Shown: positions 17,183 through 26,843, counted from the first letter of the stretch. The stretch is 64,000 nucleotides of DNA from Candidatus Poribacteria bacterium (GCA_022822005.1 JAJECO010000053.1:1-64000), one strand, 5' to 3'. Notes: generated by a model not told the origin, from the sequence alone. Made by a program: numbers and translations.

Positions 17183-18196
17183 ATGAAGATTACGAAAGTA
17201 GAGCAGTTCATCACAGCCGTACCGCACATTCCTGCTATTGAGAAAAATCGTCCCGGCGACTACCTCGAACGCCCAATCCCAATCATCAAAGTCCACACAG
17301 ATGAGGGCATCTACGGCTTAGGGGAAGGTGGCAGGGGACAGCGATTTGATGACGCAATTGAGGGTTGGATCGGTGTAGACGTGATGGAACTCAAGTGGCA
17401 AAATCTCGGCGGTGCCTTCGGTTCGGCGGTCTTCGATATTGTCGGCAAGGCGCTCGGCGTGCCCGCTCATAAACTGATGGGCGCGCAGCACTGGGAAAAG
17501 GTTCCCGTGGGCTACTGGTCGTGCCCGATGGAGCCGGAGGAGTTCGCTGCAGAGGCGGAGGTCGGTGCCAAGCTGGGTTTCAAGACACACAAGCTCAAGG
17601 CGCGTCCGTGGAACATCGTCGAGACCGTTCACCTCATGACAGAGGCAGCGGGGGAGGATTACGGGATTATCGTCGATCCGAACTTTACCTTTGAGACTCC
17701 AGAGCAGTCGATTCAGCTGGCACACGAACTGGAAAAATACAATGTCGAAGCGTTTGAAGATCCATTTTCGTATCGTGAATACGGCTGGGACAGTTATCGT
17801 GACTTTCGCAGTCAGACCCGAATTCCTCTCGCACCCCACGTTGCAGATCCAAAGATGATTATAGACGCTATCAAAGCAGATGCTGCGGATATGTTCAACA
17901 CTGCTGGCAGTCCGATGAGCGCGCAGCAAAACGCCGGCATCGCCGAAGGGGCAGGATTGCCGGTGTGGCTGCAGGTTGTCGGACTCGGCTTGGGCGTGTC
18001 GGGCGCTTTTGGCACGCACGTTCACGCGGTCATCAAAAACGCAACAATTCCGAGTGACTCCCTCCATTTCGTCCGCGAGAACGACCTCATTCACGGCGCA
18101 TTGACCCCGAAAGATGGTTTTGTCGAAGTACCCACTACGCCCGGATTGGGGATTGAATTGGATATGGCTGCGGTGGAGAAGTATCGAATCGCGTAA
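17183..18196 (+). CDS. Mandelate racemase / muconate-lactonizing enzyme (enolase superfamily)
   Basis: A 337-residue enolase-superfamily enzyme that would abstract a proton alpha to a carboxylate. The Lys-x-Lys catalytic pair is seen in THKLKARPW (near residue 140). Metal-site acids lie in VDPNF (near 170) and AFEDPF (near 196). The third metal ligand and the second-half catalytic base are not clear, so subgroup and reaction are uncertain. The protein starts MKITKVEQF with an AGGAAG ribosome site. It follows the C1 genes by 48 bases and may process the acid skeleton left after demethylation. This is inference. Confidence 0.85.
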   Translation: MKITKVEQFITAVPHIPAIEKNRPGDYLERPIPIIKVHTDEGIYGLGEGGRGQRFDDAIEGWIGVDVMELKWQNLGGAFGSAVFDIVGKALGVPAHKLMGAQHWEKVPVGYWSCPMEPEEFAAEAEVGAKLGFKTHKLKARPWNIVETVHLMTEAAGEDYGIIVDPNFTFETPEQSIQLAHELEKYNVEAFEDPFSYREYGWDSYRDFRSQTRIPLAPHVADPKMIIDAIKADAADMFNTAGSPMSAQQNAGIAEGAGLPVWLQVVGLGLGVSGAFGTHVHAVIKNATIPSDSLHFVRENDLIHGALTPKDGFVEVPTTPGLGIELDMAAVEKYRIA

Positions 18197-18243
18197 TGGA
18201 ACTCCCCAGAACGTGCACCCGTCGCAAGAGAAAAGGCAATATC

Positions 18244-19212
18244 ATGCACGTAATCGGTTGGAAAACATTATGCTACCTGTTCTGTTTGCCAATTATTCTG
18301 ATTCTTAGCCTGTCCCCACTCCCGCTGCATGGTGAAACTGAGGAAGCGTGGGAGGTGCTCGAAAGTGAGCATTTCCTGATCTACTACCAGCTCGACGAGA
18401 CCCAGCCCCAAGCTATCGCCGATATTGCCGAGGATTTCTATCCACACATGAATCGCCTGATGGATGGGATGGAGATCGGCAAAATCGAGATTTGGATGTG
18501 TAAGACACAAGAGCAATTCCAAGCCGCCGCCCACGCCCCCATCCAAGACTGGGCGGTCGGTTGCGCGTTCCCTCTCAGTCGCCGTATCGTAATTCAGAAC
18601 CCGCGCGTTATCATTGATCGGAAGTTTCAACTCTCCCAAGTCCTCCGCCACGAAATCGTCCATATCGCTTTTGGGCAACGCACAAAATCCACAATCGGAA
18701 ATATACCCTTATGGTTTATCGAGGGGGTTGCGATCTACCTCTCCGGGGAGTGGGCGCCCCACCGTCACGATGTCATGTTCGAGCACATCCTATCGAGATC
18801 AATCATCCCGCTCGCAGATCTGACGGAACGGTTTCCAAGCGCCGAAAGAGGCGCACAGTTGGCTTACGCAGAAAGCTTGAATGCGGTTGCGTGGTTGGTA
18901 AAAATTGCGGGGGTCGAAAAGCTGTGGGAGGTGATTGACCTTCTCAGCGCAGGAAACGATCTGGATACCGCCTATAAACAGGCAATCGGCTGGGATCTCG
19001 CAACATTCGACGCGGAATGGCAAGCCTCGCTCTCCCAGCGTTACTATTGGGCAGCGATATTCTCAAATTCATATCTCTTTTGGGGAAGCCTCGGGTTGGT
19101 GTTTATCGTTGTGTATATTCGATGCCGCCAGCGTACCCGACGACGACTCAACGAACTTGAGCAGGAAGAGTCACAAGTTGATGCGTTTTTCGAGCAAGAT
19201 CACCAAAGCTAA
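18244..19212 (+). CDS. Membrane-anchored MA-like zinc metallopeptidase
   Basis: A 322-residue protein with an N-terminal signal or membrane segment (residues 8-27), an extracytoplasmic peptidase domain and a second membrane segment near residues 276-296. A short basic tail follows. The zinc motif HEIVH lies near residue 140 and the downstream glutamate in PLWFIEGVAIYLSG near 165, the gluzincin arrangement. This is the peptidase MA (PF13485-like) layout. Substrates are unknown; family members are thought to act on envelope or secreted proteins. ATG 18244 is chosen because the longer frame from 18196 adds a basic stretch overlapping the previous gene's end. Confidence 0.8.
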   Translation: MHVIGWKTLCYLFCLPIILILSLSPLPLHGETEEAWEVLESEHFLIYYQLDETQPQAIADIAEDFYPHMNRLMDGMEIGKIEIWMCKTQEQFQAAAHAPIQDWAVGCAFPLSRRIVIQNPRVIIDRKFQLSQVLRHEIVHIAFGQRTKSTIGNIPLWFIEGVAIYLSGEWAPHRHDVMFEHILSRSIIPLADLTERFPSAERGAQLAYAESLNAVAWLVKIAGVEKLWEVIDLLSAGNDLDTAYKQAIGWDLATFDAEWQASLSQRYYWAAIFSNSYLFWGSLGLVFIVVYIRCRQRTRRRLNELEQEESQVDAFFEQDHQS

Positions 19213-19283
19213 TCCGACGGTGGGGGAGATTGTAAATCCTACCATTACTTTCATACCCTCAATGTACAGCTAACCCCCTAAAT

Positions 19284-19427
19284 CCCCCTTGTCAGGGGGA
19301 CTTTGAGGCTTCAATTCTTCATCACCAATGCGGGGTAGGATGCCCCGCCTACGATGGAATTGAAGGCTGAACATCGCCTCGACGTGCAATGAACTGCGCT
19401 ACTACCAACTCAAATGCGTAAGTCTTA
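19284..19427. repeat. Composite dispersed repeat (two hairpins and a TGCGTAAGTC end)
   Basis: CCCCCT-tgtc-AGGGGG (19284-19299) is followed by GCGGGG-N7-CCCCGC (19330-19348), then by TGCGTAAGTCTTA (19415-19427). The first hairpin recurs at 63442-63457, the second at 55397-55415, and the end motif at 46097, 55342 and 63368 in one orientation or the other. It looks like a member of a MITE or REP-type family, placed just past the stop of the zinc-ribbon gene. Confidence 0.55.
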
Positions 19428-19976
19428 GGGCTTTTCGACCAGTTCGACGGGTGCTTGGCAACATACGCAATCCCCCGGCGCAGCGGCACGTATCGCACAG
19501 GTGTCGCAGTAGTAGTAGAGGTCGTGGACAACCCCATCGTGCAGGGATTGGAGCCGAATCGCTTCCAGCAGATGCGTTTTTGGAAAGGTTCTTCCCGTAA
19601 TGATGAGTGTTCTTTGGTGCAAGCGTTCATCTACGAACAACGCCTCCGACAGATCTGTGCGAAGCAGCGTGTAGAATACATCTTCTGCCGTTTCAAAGCC
19701 ATACAGGTGCTCGTGATTAGCAGGGAGATCTGCACGGTACAAATTGTGCATCACTTCCGCAAGACACACTATACGTCCCTGGATCTGAATCTCCTTTGCA
19801 GCACCAGCATTATCTACGACCTGCGATTCCGTTGTTTCGGTATTTTGACCCGCTATGTTAGCTGCTGCAACGACTGCAAGGCCAAAAATCAGCGCGCCAA
19901 ACCAAAAACCCCCGTACTTTTGTCGATCAAAGATCGGGGACCTCTCCTTGTTTTGAATGCCATTAATGAATTCCAT
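19425..19976 (-). CDS. Membrane-anchored protein with C-terminal zinc ribbon (unknown function)
   Basis: A 183-residue protein with one N-terminal membrane segment (about residues 23-43) and an extracytoplasmic or cytoplasmic domain containing two alpha/beta segments. It ends in a four-cysteine cluster CDTC-x11-CVCC typical of a zinc ribbon or metal site. One further cysteine is in IVCLAEV near residue 71. I do not recognise the family; CcmH-like or copper/haem-handling roles are possible but not supported by a diagnostic motif. A GGGGAGCG site precedes the ATG. It is convergent with the metallopeptidase gene, and the shared gap carries repeats. Confidence 0.7.
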   Translation of the reverse strand: MEFINGIQNKERSPIFDRQKYGGFWFGALIFGLAVVAAANIAGQNTETTESQVVDNAGAAKEIQIQGRIVCLAEVMHNLYRADLPANHEHLYGFETAEDVFYTLLRTDLSEALFVDERLHQRTLIITGRTFPKTHLLEAIRLQSLHDGVVHDLYYYCDTCAIRAAAPGDCVCCQAPVELVEKP

Positions 19977-20100
19977 TTCTATCGCTCCCCTCGTTGCACA
20001 ATATCCTATTAGTGGCTAACCCTCTGTCATGTTGGGTGATCTCATCTCACCGCCTTCATATTTTCCCATCCGAGTGGAATTCTGTCCATCCATTTTTGGC

Positions 20101-20129
20101 TTGACTTCGATTTTTTCAGGTGATAGACT
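20101..20129 (+). promoter_or_regulatory. Possible promoter of the 20280 dioxygenase gene
   Basis: TTGACT (20101-20106) and TAGACT (20124-20129) are separated by exactly 17 bases. The -10 match is only 4 of 6, so the call is weak. Apart from this, the 303-bp gap 19977-20279 shows nothing I can name. Confidence 0.35.
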
Positions 20130-20279
20130 TCTGCGAACGAGAGGAGGGGAAAATGCCCTTCCATATTTCCTTTTTCACTCACGTTTTCGCGTTGGGTTTC
20201 ACTATTGTTCAACCCAACCTACTTTTGCTATAGGTACCACATACAATTCATAAGAACTTATGTAGAAGGATAAGGAAAA

Positions 20280-21152
20280 ATGGCAATATCAACGCAGAAC
20301 ACAGAGACAGAGAACACCCATAATCTCCCTACCGATGCACCTGTATCCATGACGCCAGAGCAGAAGTTTTTCTTCGATCTTCGCGGCTGGATACTCCTGC
20401 CCTCCGTACTCCCGGAAGCCGACATTGAGGAGATGAAGGCAGAGGTGTATGCCGGTGCCAGACAAAGCTATGAAGGTGCGCTTCAGCGATTGTTAGACCA
20501 TCCGGCGATTGTGGGCGTTTTGAACGAGATCCTGTCTGAAGATCCTTTTGTGAAAGATGATTGCTACGGGTTTCGATGCGAGGGTTCTTTCACCACCGTC
20601 CGACCGACCGGTTGGAGTAAGTCAGAACGAGGCGACGGAGGGCTGCCACATGTCGTACGTCCACCACAGCAAGCCAACGCCATGCGATATCAGGTCGCAG
20701 GCGGCAAGATATTCTCCGGACTTACACGGGTGGTATGGGAGCTTGAGGAGGTGAAGGAAGGAACCGGAGGCACCACCTTTCTTAGTGGGTCACACAAAGC
20801 GCATTTCAATTACGGCGGTCCGGATCCATACCGTCCAAATATTAGTGATTCTCCATGGGAAACGAGCATGAGAGCGGCAATGGATGAATACAGCTGCCCA
20901 CCGGGATCGGTGGTTATTTTCACAGAAAGCCTCGTTCACGCGGCAAACGACTGGACCAATCCGGACAACCCACGCTGCGCGGTCTTTAACTGTTATAACT
21001 CGATATGGGCGCAGTGGCACCGGCTCAACCTCAGCCACGAGACAATCGAAGCGATGCCGCCGAAACGACAGTCCCTCTTCCGCGGCACTTGGGCAATTGG
21101 CGGAGGCCCTGAGGGTAACCGTGAGTACTCGCTGGATAATAGAACTGTGTAA
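20280..21152 (+). CDS. Phytanoyl-CoA dioxygenase-like protein
   Basis: A 290-residue PhyH-family protein, recognised by the start KFFFDLRGWILLPSVLPEADIEEM and the core GTGGTTFLSGSHKAHF near residue 160. The distal His is in TESLVHAANDW near 220 and the 2-oxoglutarate Arg in NPRCAVFNCY. The proximal HxD pair is not obvious: the region near residue 120 reads GGLPHVVRPPQQ, which has one His but no clear Asp two residues later. It may therefore be atypical in iron binding. RBS AAGGATAAGG precedes the ATG. It lies 19 bases before the GH32/43-like gene and is probably co-transcribed with it. Confidence 0.78.
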   Translation: MAISTQNTETENTHNLPTDAPVSMTPEQKFFFDLRGWILLPSVLPEADIEEMKAEVYAGARQSYEGALQRLLDHPAIVGVLNEILSEDPFVKDDCYGFRCEGSFTTVRPTGWSKSERGDGGLPHVVRPPQQANAMRYQVAGGKIFSGLTRVVWELEEVKEGTGGTTFLSGSHKAHFNYGGPDPYRPNISDSPWETSMRAAMDEYSCPPGSVVIFTESLVHAANDWTNPDNPRCAVFNCYNSIWAQWHRLNLSHETIEAMPPKRQSLFRGTWAIGGGPEGNREYSLDNRTV

Positions 21153-21171
21153 CAGTAAAGGAGAAACGCGA

Positions 21172-22617
21172 ATGCACCTCGACCTAATCGATCCGAAAAG
21201 ATACAGGCAGCTTTTCTTAGATGACTACGCGATAGAAAGCACTAAGAGTATCAGACGTACGCTGCACTCCCCAAAGAAATGGGGCCCCGTCATCAATGGC
21301 GAGGGGGTTCAGAGCCGATCCTGTCCGCAATGGAATTCGGAGAAGCAATTGTGGGAATGGTGGTACTTCGGGCAGCATTTGTACTACGCGGTTTCTGAAG
21401 ATGGCGAGCATTGGGAAAAACCGTCCCTGGGGTTGTACGAATCGAACGGTTCCAAAGACAACAACATTGCCTTCGACCCAGAGTACAAGGGACCGGGACG
21501 GCCATATCATGTTGTACGCGATGAAACAGATCCTGATCCCGGACGCCGCTATAAAGGCTTGTTTGGCGCTCACAACCGCCCTCCCGCTGTGTCGCCGGAT
21601 GGATTTGATTGGACCTTGGTTGATACGCCTCCCATACCCAGCCAAGACGAATCTCAGTTCACACACGATCACGAGTCGAACCAATTTCTCGCTATGGTCA
21701 AGCTAAGCACAGAATGGGGACGTTCCGTGTGGCTCTCGACCAGCACCGATTTCAATACCTTTTCTGAACCGAAGCTGATTTTTCACACCGACGAAACCGA
21801 TCGAGAAAACCGCCGTCGTCGTGTCCGCAAAATTATTGAAGATCCAGCATATATCACCCCACCCATCATCGACGACGAGGATTACATCGCCGAGTGTTAC
21901 AACATGGCAGTCCTACCGTATCAAGGATTTTATATCGGCTTCCCAACCATATTCAATCCTTTCGGTGCTGTTCCGCCACCGGCGACAAACTATACCCGCA
22001 TCAATCAGATTGAAATGACAGTTTCACGCGATCTCCACCACTGGGAACGTGTTGCCGATCGTAAGCTGTTCATCGAACTTGAACCGTTTGATGGTGAGAA
22101 TTATGGATGCAGCCAACTCCTGATGGCAGGACACCCCATCGTGCGTGAGGACGGTGAGATCTGGTGCTACTACAACGCCCTACGAATGCCTTCAAACATC
22201 GAGCGGTATAAAGAGTTCAACCGTGCCAAGGAACTGTTCCGACTGAATGTCAAACCCGAACATTTTGAAGATACGGGTGCGTTGAGCCTTGCCAAGCTAC
22301 GACCCGACGGTTTCGTGTCGCTCGACGGGGATGAATGCGGGACGATTATAACAAAACCGTTTGAACTGAAAGGCGAAGAGGTCTACATCAATGCGGATGC
22401 AACTTGGGGCGAGATATACAGCGAAATTATTGATGCAGAGACACAGCGACCGCATGAGGGATTCTGGGTTCCGGGAGAGGAACCGCCGCCGTTTACCGGC
22501 GACAGTACCAAAGCAAAGGTTCGGTGGAAATACCCACACGACTTGGTCTTTGAGAAGCCGGTCCGTTTGAAGTTCTATCTGCGTCAAGCGCAACTCTTCT
22601 CATTTTGGATCGAGTAA
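21172..22617 (+). CDS. GH32/GH43-like five-bladed beta-propeller protein
   Basis: A 481-residue cytoplasmic protein with no signal peptide. It begins MHLDLIDPKRYRQLFLDDYAIES, which resembles the family of bacterial glycosidase-like proteins annotated as GH32 or GH43 relatives. Repeated W- and D-rich blocks (YFGQHLYYAVSEDGEHWEKP, VSPDGFDWTLVD, TVSRDLHHWERVADR) are the repeating strands of a beta-propeller. The longer frame from 20884 overlaps the dioxygenase gene and is rejected; AAAGGAG precedes the ATG at 21172. Sugar-related function is likely, but no catalytic acids can be assigned with certainty. The gene sits between a dioxygenase and the methylcitrate genes. Confidence 0.68.
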   Translation: MHLDLIDPKRYRQLFLDDYAIESTKSIRRTLHSPKKWGPVINGEGVQSRSCPQWNSEKQLWEWWYFGQHLYYAVSEDGEHWEKPSLGLYESNGSKDNNIAFDPEYKGPGRPYHVVRDETDPDPGRRYKGLFGAHNRPPAVSPDGFDWTLVDTPPIPSQDESQFTHDHESNQFLAMVKLSTEWGRSVWLSTSTDFNTFSEPKLIFHTDETDRENRRRRVRKIIEDPAYITPPIIDDEDYIAECYNMAVLPYQGFYIGFPTIFNPFGAVPPPATNYTRINQIEMTVSRDLHHWERVADRKLFIELEPFDGENYGCSQLLMAGHPIVREDGEIWCYYNALRMPSNIERYKEFNRAKELFRLNVKPEHFEDTGALSLAKLRPDGFVSLDGDECGTIITKPFELKGEEVYINADATWGEIYSEIIDAETQRPHEGFWVPGEEPPPFTGDSTKAKVRWKYPHDLVFEKPVRLKFYLRQAQLFSFWIE

Positions 22618-22629
22618 AAGAGGTCAGAC

Positions 22630-23523
22630 ATGAGTCATACATCCTCCCCTGGGCGTCGTTTACATGAGGCACTGGCGATTGAAACCCCCTTGCAAGTGGT
22701 TGGGACGATTAACGCCTACTCCGCGTTGATGGCGGAACGCGTGGGTTTTCGGTCAATCTATCTGTCAGGCGGGGGCGTGGCGAATGCGTCCTACGGTCTG
22801 CCAGACTTAGGTATGACCACCTTGAATGACGTTCTGGAAGATGTGCGCCGGATCACCGGCACAACAGAACTTCCACTTCTCGTTGACGCTGATACTGGTT
22901 GGGGGAATGCGTTTATGATCGCCAAAACCATCCGCCAGATGATTCGGGCGGGCGCCGCCGGTGTGCATATCGAAGACCAGGTACAGGCAAAGCGTTGTGG
23001 CCACCGTCCGAACAAGGAGATTGTGAGCACAGCAGAGATGGCAGACCGGATGAAAGCCGCTGCCGATGCCAAAACAGACGCAGACTTTGTCCTGATGGCG
23101 CGGACAGACGCCGCAGCTGTCGAGGGATTAGACGGTGCCATTGAACGTGCATGTTGCTACACGGACGCTGGGGCAAACATGATCTTTGCCGAAGCCCTGA
23201 CCGAATTGGATCAATACAAAAAGTTTGTAGACGCGGTTGACGTTCCCGTTTTAGCGAATATCACTGAGTTTGGTAAAACCCCGCTTTATACGATAGAGGA
23301 ACTCAGGAGTGCTGGAGTCAGTCTCGTACTTTATCCGCTGTCGGCATTCCGCGCAATGAGTGCGGCTGCGCTCAACGTGTATACGACGTTACGCCATGAA
23401 GGAACACAAAAAAGTGTGATTGATGCCATGCAAACGCGGACAGAATTGTATGAGTTCTTAGACTACCACGAGTATGAGCGTAGACTCGATCAATTGTTGA
23501 ACGCGGACGGAGAAGAAGATTAG
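22630..23523 (+). CDS. prpB: Methylisocitrate lyase
   Basis: A 297-residue member of the isocitrate lyase/PEP mutase superfamily. It has DADTGWG (residues 86-92) for magnesium binding and the loop KRCGH (121-125), the 2-methylisocitrate lyase signature. It would cleave 2-methylisocitrate to pyruvate and succinate, the last step of the methylcitrate cycle for propionyl-CoA. Oxaloacetate decarboxylase-like relatives share the fold but usually not KRCGH. The gene is 12 bases after the GH-like gene and 42 bases before prpC. Confidence 0.87.
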   Translation: MSHTSSPGRRLHEALAIETPLQVVGTINAYSALMAERVGFRSIYLSGGGVANASYGLPDLGMTTLNDVLEDVRRITGTTELPLLVDADTGWGNAFMIAKTIRQMIRAGAAGVHIEDQVQAKRCGHRPNKEIVSTAEMADRMKAAADAKTDADFVLMARTDAAAVEGLDGAIERACCYTDAGANMIFAEALTELDQYKKFVDAVDVPVLANITEFGKTPLYTIEELRSAGVSLVLYPLSAFRAMSAAALNVYTTLRHEGTQKSVIDAMQTRTELYEFLDYHEYERRLDQLLNADGEED

Positions 23524-23565
23524 CCCTTCCAACAGTTCTCACTAAATGAACAGAGGAGGAAACCA

Positions 23566-24687
23566 ATGCAGTCTAAAAAAACTGGCGGTTTAGCAGGTGT
23601 CATCGCAGGCGAAACCGCGATCGCTACGGTGGGGAAGGAGGGGGTTGGCCTCACCTACCGCGGGTATTCCATTCACGATTTAGCAGAACATGCTACCTTT
23701 GAAGAGACTGCCTATCTGCTAATCCACGGCAAGTTACCGACCCAGACCGAACTCGATGATTATAGAAGAAAACTGATGGATCTGCGCGGACTGCCGGATG
23801 GACTCAAAATAACCCTTGAGCAGGTGCCGGAGGATGCACATCCGATGGACGTCCTACGCACCGGCTGCTCAGTTTTGGGAACGATCAAGAGTGAAAACAA
23901 CGACAGTGATCCGCTTCACATTGCTGACCGACTGACCGCTTGTTTCGGCTCAATGCTGCTCTATTGGCATCATTTCCATACGAACGGCAAACAAATCGAC
24001 GTTGAAACAGACGATGAAACTACCGCCGGACACTTTCTACACCTGCTGCACGGAAAACAACCGAACGAATTGCAACGCAGAGCCGTTGATGTATCGTTAA
24101 TTCTTTACGCGGAACATGAATTTAACGCATCAACGTTTGCAGCGCGGGTCGCAACGTCCACCCTATCCGACTTCTACTCCGCTATTGTTGGGGCTATCGG
24201 AACGCTGCGTGGTCCCCTACACGGCGGTGCAAACGAAGCCGCGATGGAACTGATCGAACGATTCCAGACGCCGGACGAAGCCGAATCCGCTATTCTGGAT
24301 ATGCTTGAACAGAAACAGCTGATCATGGGTTTTGGTCACCGCGTCTACACCATCTCCGATCCACGCTCGGATATCATCAAGGGTTGGTCGCAAAAACTCT
24401 CCGAATCGAGCGAAGACAGGTCGCTTTATGAGGTCTCCGAGCGCATTGAGCAGGTAATGTGGCGGGAAAAGGAACTATTCCCGAATCTCGATTTCTACAG
24501 TGCCTCTGCGTATCATTTGTGCGGTATTCCAACACCGATGTTCACGCCCATCTTCGTGATGTCGCGGATCACCGGCTGGGCTGCCCATGTCATTGAACAA
24601 CGAGGCGATAATCGACTGATTCGTCCGCGAGCAGATTACATCGGTCCCGAACCAAAGATATTTGAGCAGATCGAAGAACGGACGTAG
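23566..24687 (+). CDS. prpC: 2-methylcitrate synthase / citrate synthase
   Basis: A 373-residue citrate-synthase-fold enzyme beginning GGLAGVIAGETAIATVG, the short type II-like start of PrpC proteins. The catalytic His is in GPLHGGANEAAME (near residue 222) and MGFGHRVY near 262, and Asp in the segment around PNLDFYSA near 310. With prpB alongside, condensation of propionyl-CoA with oxaloacetate is the likely reaction. prpD or acnD is not in the window, so the cycle is incomplete here. AGAGGAGG precedes the start. Confidence 0.88.
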   Translation: MQSKKTGGLAGVIAGETAIATVGKEGVGLTYRGYSIHDLAEHATFEETAYLLIHGKLPTQTELDDYRRKLMDLRGLPDGLKITLEQVPEDAHPMDVLRTGCSVLGTIKSENNDSDPLHIADRLTACFGSMLLYWHHFHTNGKQIDVETDDETTAGHFLHLLHGKQPNELQRRAVDVSLILYAEHEFNASTFAARVATSTLSDFYSAIVGAIGTLRGPLHGGANEAAMELIERFQTPDEAESAILDMLEQKQLIMGFGHRVYTISDPRSDIIKGWSQKLSESSEDRSLYEVSERIEQVMWREKELFPNLDFYSASAYHLCGIPTPMFTPIFVMSRITGWAAHVIEQRGDNRLIRPRADYIGPEPKIFEQIEERT

Positions 24688-24741
24688 AACTCAATTGGAG
24701 CGACAGGTTATAGCAACACTAAAAAATTAGGAGCAATACTC

Positions 24742-24993
24742 ATGCTTACAACTATTGAAGGCGTATATCGCGATGGCAAGATTGAATTCTCACAAATACC
24801 CCATGATGTGTGCGACGGCACACCCGTTATTGTAACCTTTCTATCATCTGATTCAGTAGATTTACAGGAACGTGGTATTGATAGAGCACAGGCGGCAGGT
24901 TTGCGTGCCCAGTTAGCAACCTTTGCCGAAGACTGGGAAAGTCCTGAGATGAATGTCTATGACAACTATGACGAAACAAAATCCGACCTATAA
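24742..24993 (+). CDS. AF2212/DUF104-like antitoxin
   Basis: An 83-residue protein with the N-terminal beta pattern TIEGVYRDGKIEF and a short acidic C-terminus, as in AF2212-type antitoxins. It overlaps by 41 bases the MazF-like gene, a typical toxin-antitoxin arrangement. GGAGCAATACTC precedes the ATG. It probably binds and neutralises the toxin and represses the operon; the family label is by pattern only. Confidence 0.72.
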   Translation: MLTTIEGVYRDGKIEFSQIPHDVCDGTPVIVTFLSSDSVDLQERGIDRAQAAGLRAQLATFAEDWESPEMNVYDNYDETKSDL

Positions 24994-25327
24994 ACGCGGT
25001 GATGTAATCTTAGTGCTCTTTCCAAGCTCCAATTTGCTTACAGCCAAGCGACGTCCAGCGTTAATCGTCCAAACTGACAATCTCCAAACAGGTTTGCCGC
25101 AAGTGATCGTGGCGATGATTACTAGCAAGATGTTCCGCGCCAATCACCCCAGCCGTGTCCCTATTTTACGTTCCACACAGGAGGGGCAACAATCGGGGTT
25201 ACTTACGGACTCAGTAGTAGTAACTGACAATCTTGCTACAATTGTTGAATCAGCAATTGACTGTGTCATTGGTTTTATTCCAATGACCGACATTGACATC
25301 GTTTTACGACATACGCTGAATCTATAA
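24953..25327 (+). CDS. MazF/PemK-type endoribonuclease toxin
   Basis: A 124-residue MazF/PemK-fold protein. The strand YKRGDVILVLFPSSN (near residue 13) holds the conserved Arg-Gly-Asp-Val. RRPALIVQ near residue 35 is the second family strand, and a later SVVVTDNLATI segment follows. These toxins cut single-stranded mRNA at short sequence motifs. The start could also be the ATG at 24959 or 24968; the first in-frame ATG is given. The gene overlaps the antitoxin. No sign of disruption. Confidence 0.85.
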   Translation: MSMTTMTKQNPTYKRGDVILVLFPSSNLLTAKRRPALIVQTDNLQTGLPQVIVAMITSKMFRANHPSRVPILRSTQEGQQSGLLTDSVVVTDNLATIVESAIDCVIGFIPMTDIDIVLRHTLNL

Positions 25328-25407
25328 TTTGATGCGGCAATCATCAGCCCCAAAGCCTTAGCGGGGCAAGAAATGTATTACAGTTACAATTTCATAAATA
25401 AAAAATT

Positions 25408-26799
25408 ATGGCTACTATTCTCATTGTTGATGACGAAGAAAATGCTTCAAAGATGCTCGCGCAAGCTTTAGAATCAGAAGGCTACGACACACTGATAGCT
25501 TCGAGCGGTGAAGAGGCGCTGCAGCTGTGTGCGTCGAAAACCGTTGATTTGGTATTACTGGATATCCTGATGCCCGGCGGTATAGATGGCGTTGAGACGT
25601 TGACTCGGCTGCGGCAGATTAAGCCACAGTTGAACATTGTGATGATGTCTGCACAGAAAGAGATTGAAACGGCAGTCAAAACAATGGAACTGGGTGCGAA
25701 ACGTTACCTGACAAAACCCTCCAGCATCGACGAAATTGTGTACGCTATTGAGCCATTTCTGGAGCTTTCACGCCTATCCCAAGAAAACGAGGTGCTTAAA
25801 GAACAGATAGGGACTCAAGATCAGATGGTTGGCGAGAGTGTTGCAATGCAGCAACTCCGATCACAGGTCAGCCAGGTGGCGTCGAGCAATTTGGGGGTGC
25901 TGATCGCTGGAGAGAACGGCACCGGCAAGGAATTGGTCGCCAACGCAATTCATCAGCAGAGCCAGCGCAATCGAAAGCCGTTTATCCGACTCAACTGTGC
26001 GGCATTGCCAGAGGAACTCATCGAAAGTGAGCTGTTTGGACATGAACGCGGTGCCTTCACGGGCGCAACAGCACGGCGACAGGGAAAATTTGAACTTGCA
26101 GACGGAAGTGCACTATTCCTTGATGAGATTGGTGATATGAGCTTGAAGGCACAAGCGAAGGTGTTGCGTGTGCTGGAATACGGCGAACTGGAACGGCTCG
26201 GTGGCTCCCAAACGCTGCATGTGGATGTTCGGATCATTGCTGCGACCAATAAGAACCTTGAGCGAGAAATTGAGGAGGGAAGGTTCCGGCAAGATCTCTA
26301 CTATCGTCTGAGTGTGGTCCCGATTACTGTTCCTCCGCTCCGCAACCGTACTGACGATCTCCCAGTCTTGGTGAAGCACTTTGTTGAGCGGTTCCACAAA
26401 GATAGCGCGCGCACCCCCAAAGTCATCGATTCATCTGCAATTCAGGTGATGCAGTTATACCATTGGCCCGGCAACATACGGGAGTTAAAGAATATTGTCG
26501 AACGCCTGCTCATCATGGTCAATCAAGATGTCATCCTGCCGGCGGATGTGGAGAACGTTTTGCCAATTCCAAAGACCATTTCCCAACCTGATACTGTCGC
26601 CGTCTCCCAAGAAAATCGAATCCAAGCAGGTAAATCCTTGCTGGAGATGGTTGACAACGCCGAAGCGAACCTCATCCGCAATGCCCTTGACGCAAATAGC
26701 TGGAACATCAAACGAACCGCAGAGCAGTTGAAAATCGAGCGTAGTAACTTCTATAAAAAGCTGGAAAAATTTAACATCAAACGTCCCGATGATCTATGA
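25408..26799 (+). CDS. NtrC-family sigma-54-dependent response regulator
   Basis: A 463-residue regulator. The receiver domain has the phosphoacceptor Asp52 (LVLLDILMPG). The AAA+ domain carries Walker A GENGTGKE (residues 167-174) and GAFTGA (214-219), the loop that contacts sigma-54 RNA polymerase. A Fis-type helix-turn-helix ends the protein (WNIKRTAEQLKIERSNFYKKLEKF). GAFTGA makes sigma-54 dependence very likely. No histidine kinase is beside it, and the next gene, 44 bases downstream, is prepilin peptidase, so pili or secretion could be under its control. ATG 25408 has no strong ribosome site. Confidence 0.92.
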   Translation: MATILIVDDEENASKMLAQALESEGYDTLIASSGEEALQLCASKTVDLVLLDILMPGGIDGVETLTRLRQIKPQLNIVMMSAQKEIETAVKTMELGAKRYLTKPSSIDEIVYAIEPFLELSRLSQENEVLKEQIGTQDQMVGESVAMQQLRSQVSQVASSNLGVLIAGENGTGKELVANAIHQQSQRNRKPFIRLNCAALPEELIESELFGHERGAFTGATARRQGKFELADGSALFLDEIGDMSLKAQAKVLRVLEYGELERLGGSQTLHVDVRIIAATNKNLEREIEEGRFRQDLYYRLSVVPITVPPLRNRTDDLPVLVKHFVERFHKDSARTPKVIDSSAIQVMQLYHWPGNIRELKNIVERLLIMVNQDVILPADVENVLPIPKTISQPDTVAVSQENRIQAGKSLLEMVDNAEANLIRNALDANSWNIKRTAEQLKIERSNFYKKLEKFNIKRPDDL

Positions 26800-26843
26800 A
26801 ATATTCGCTTGGAATCGCAATCATGGAAGGAGAATAAGCACCG

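Noticed and set aside
17318-18094. 258-codon frame on the strand opposite the enolase-superfamily gene
   Set aside because: It lies wholly antisense to a well-supported gene, has no ribosome site and its translation shows no family pattern.
20884-21171. N-terminal 96-codon extension of the GH-like gene
   Set aside because: It overlaps the dioxygenase gene out of frame, and a good ribosome site stands before ATG 21172.
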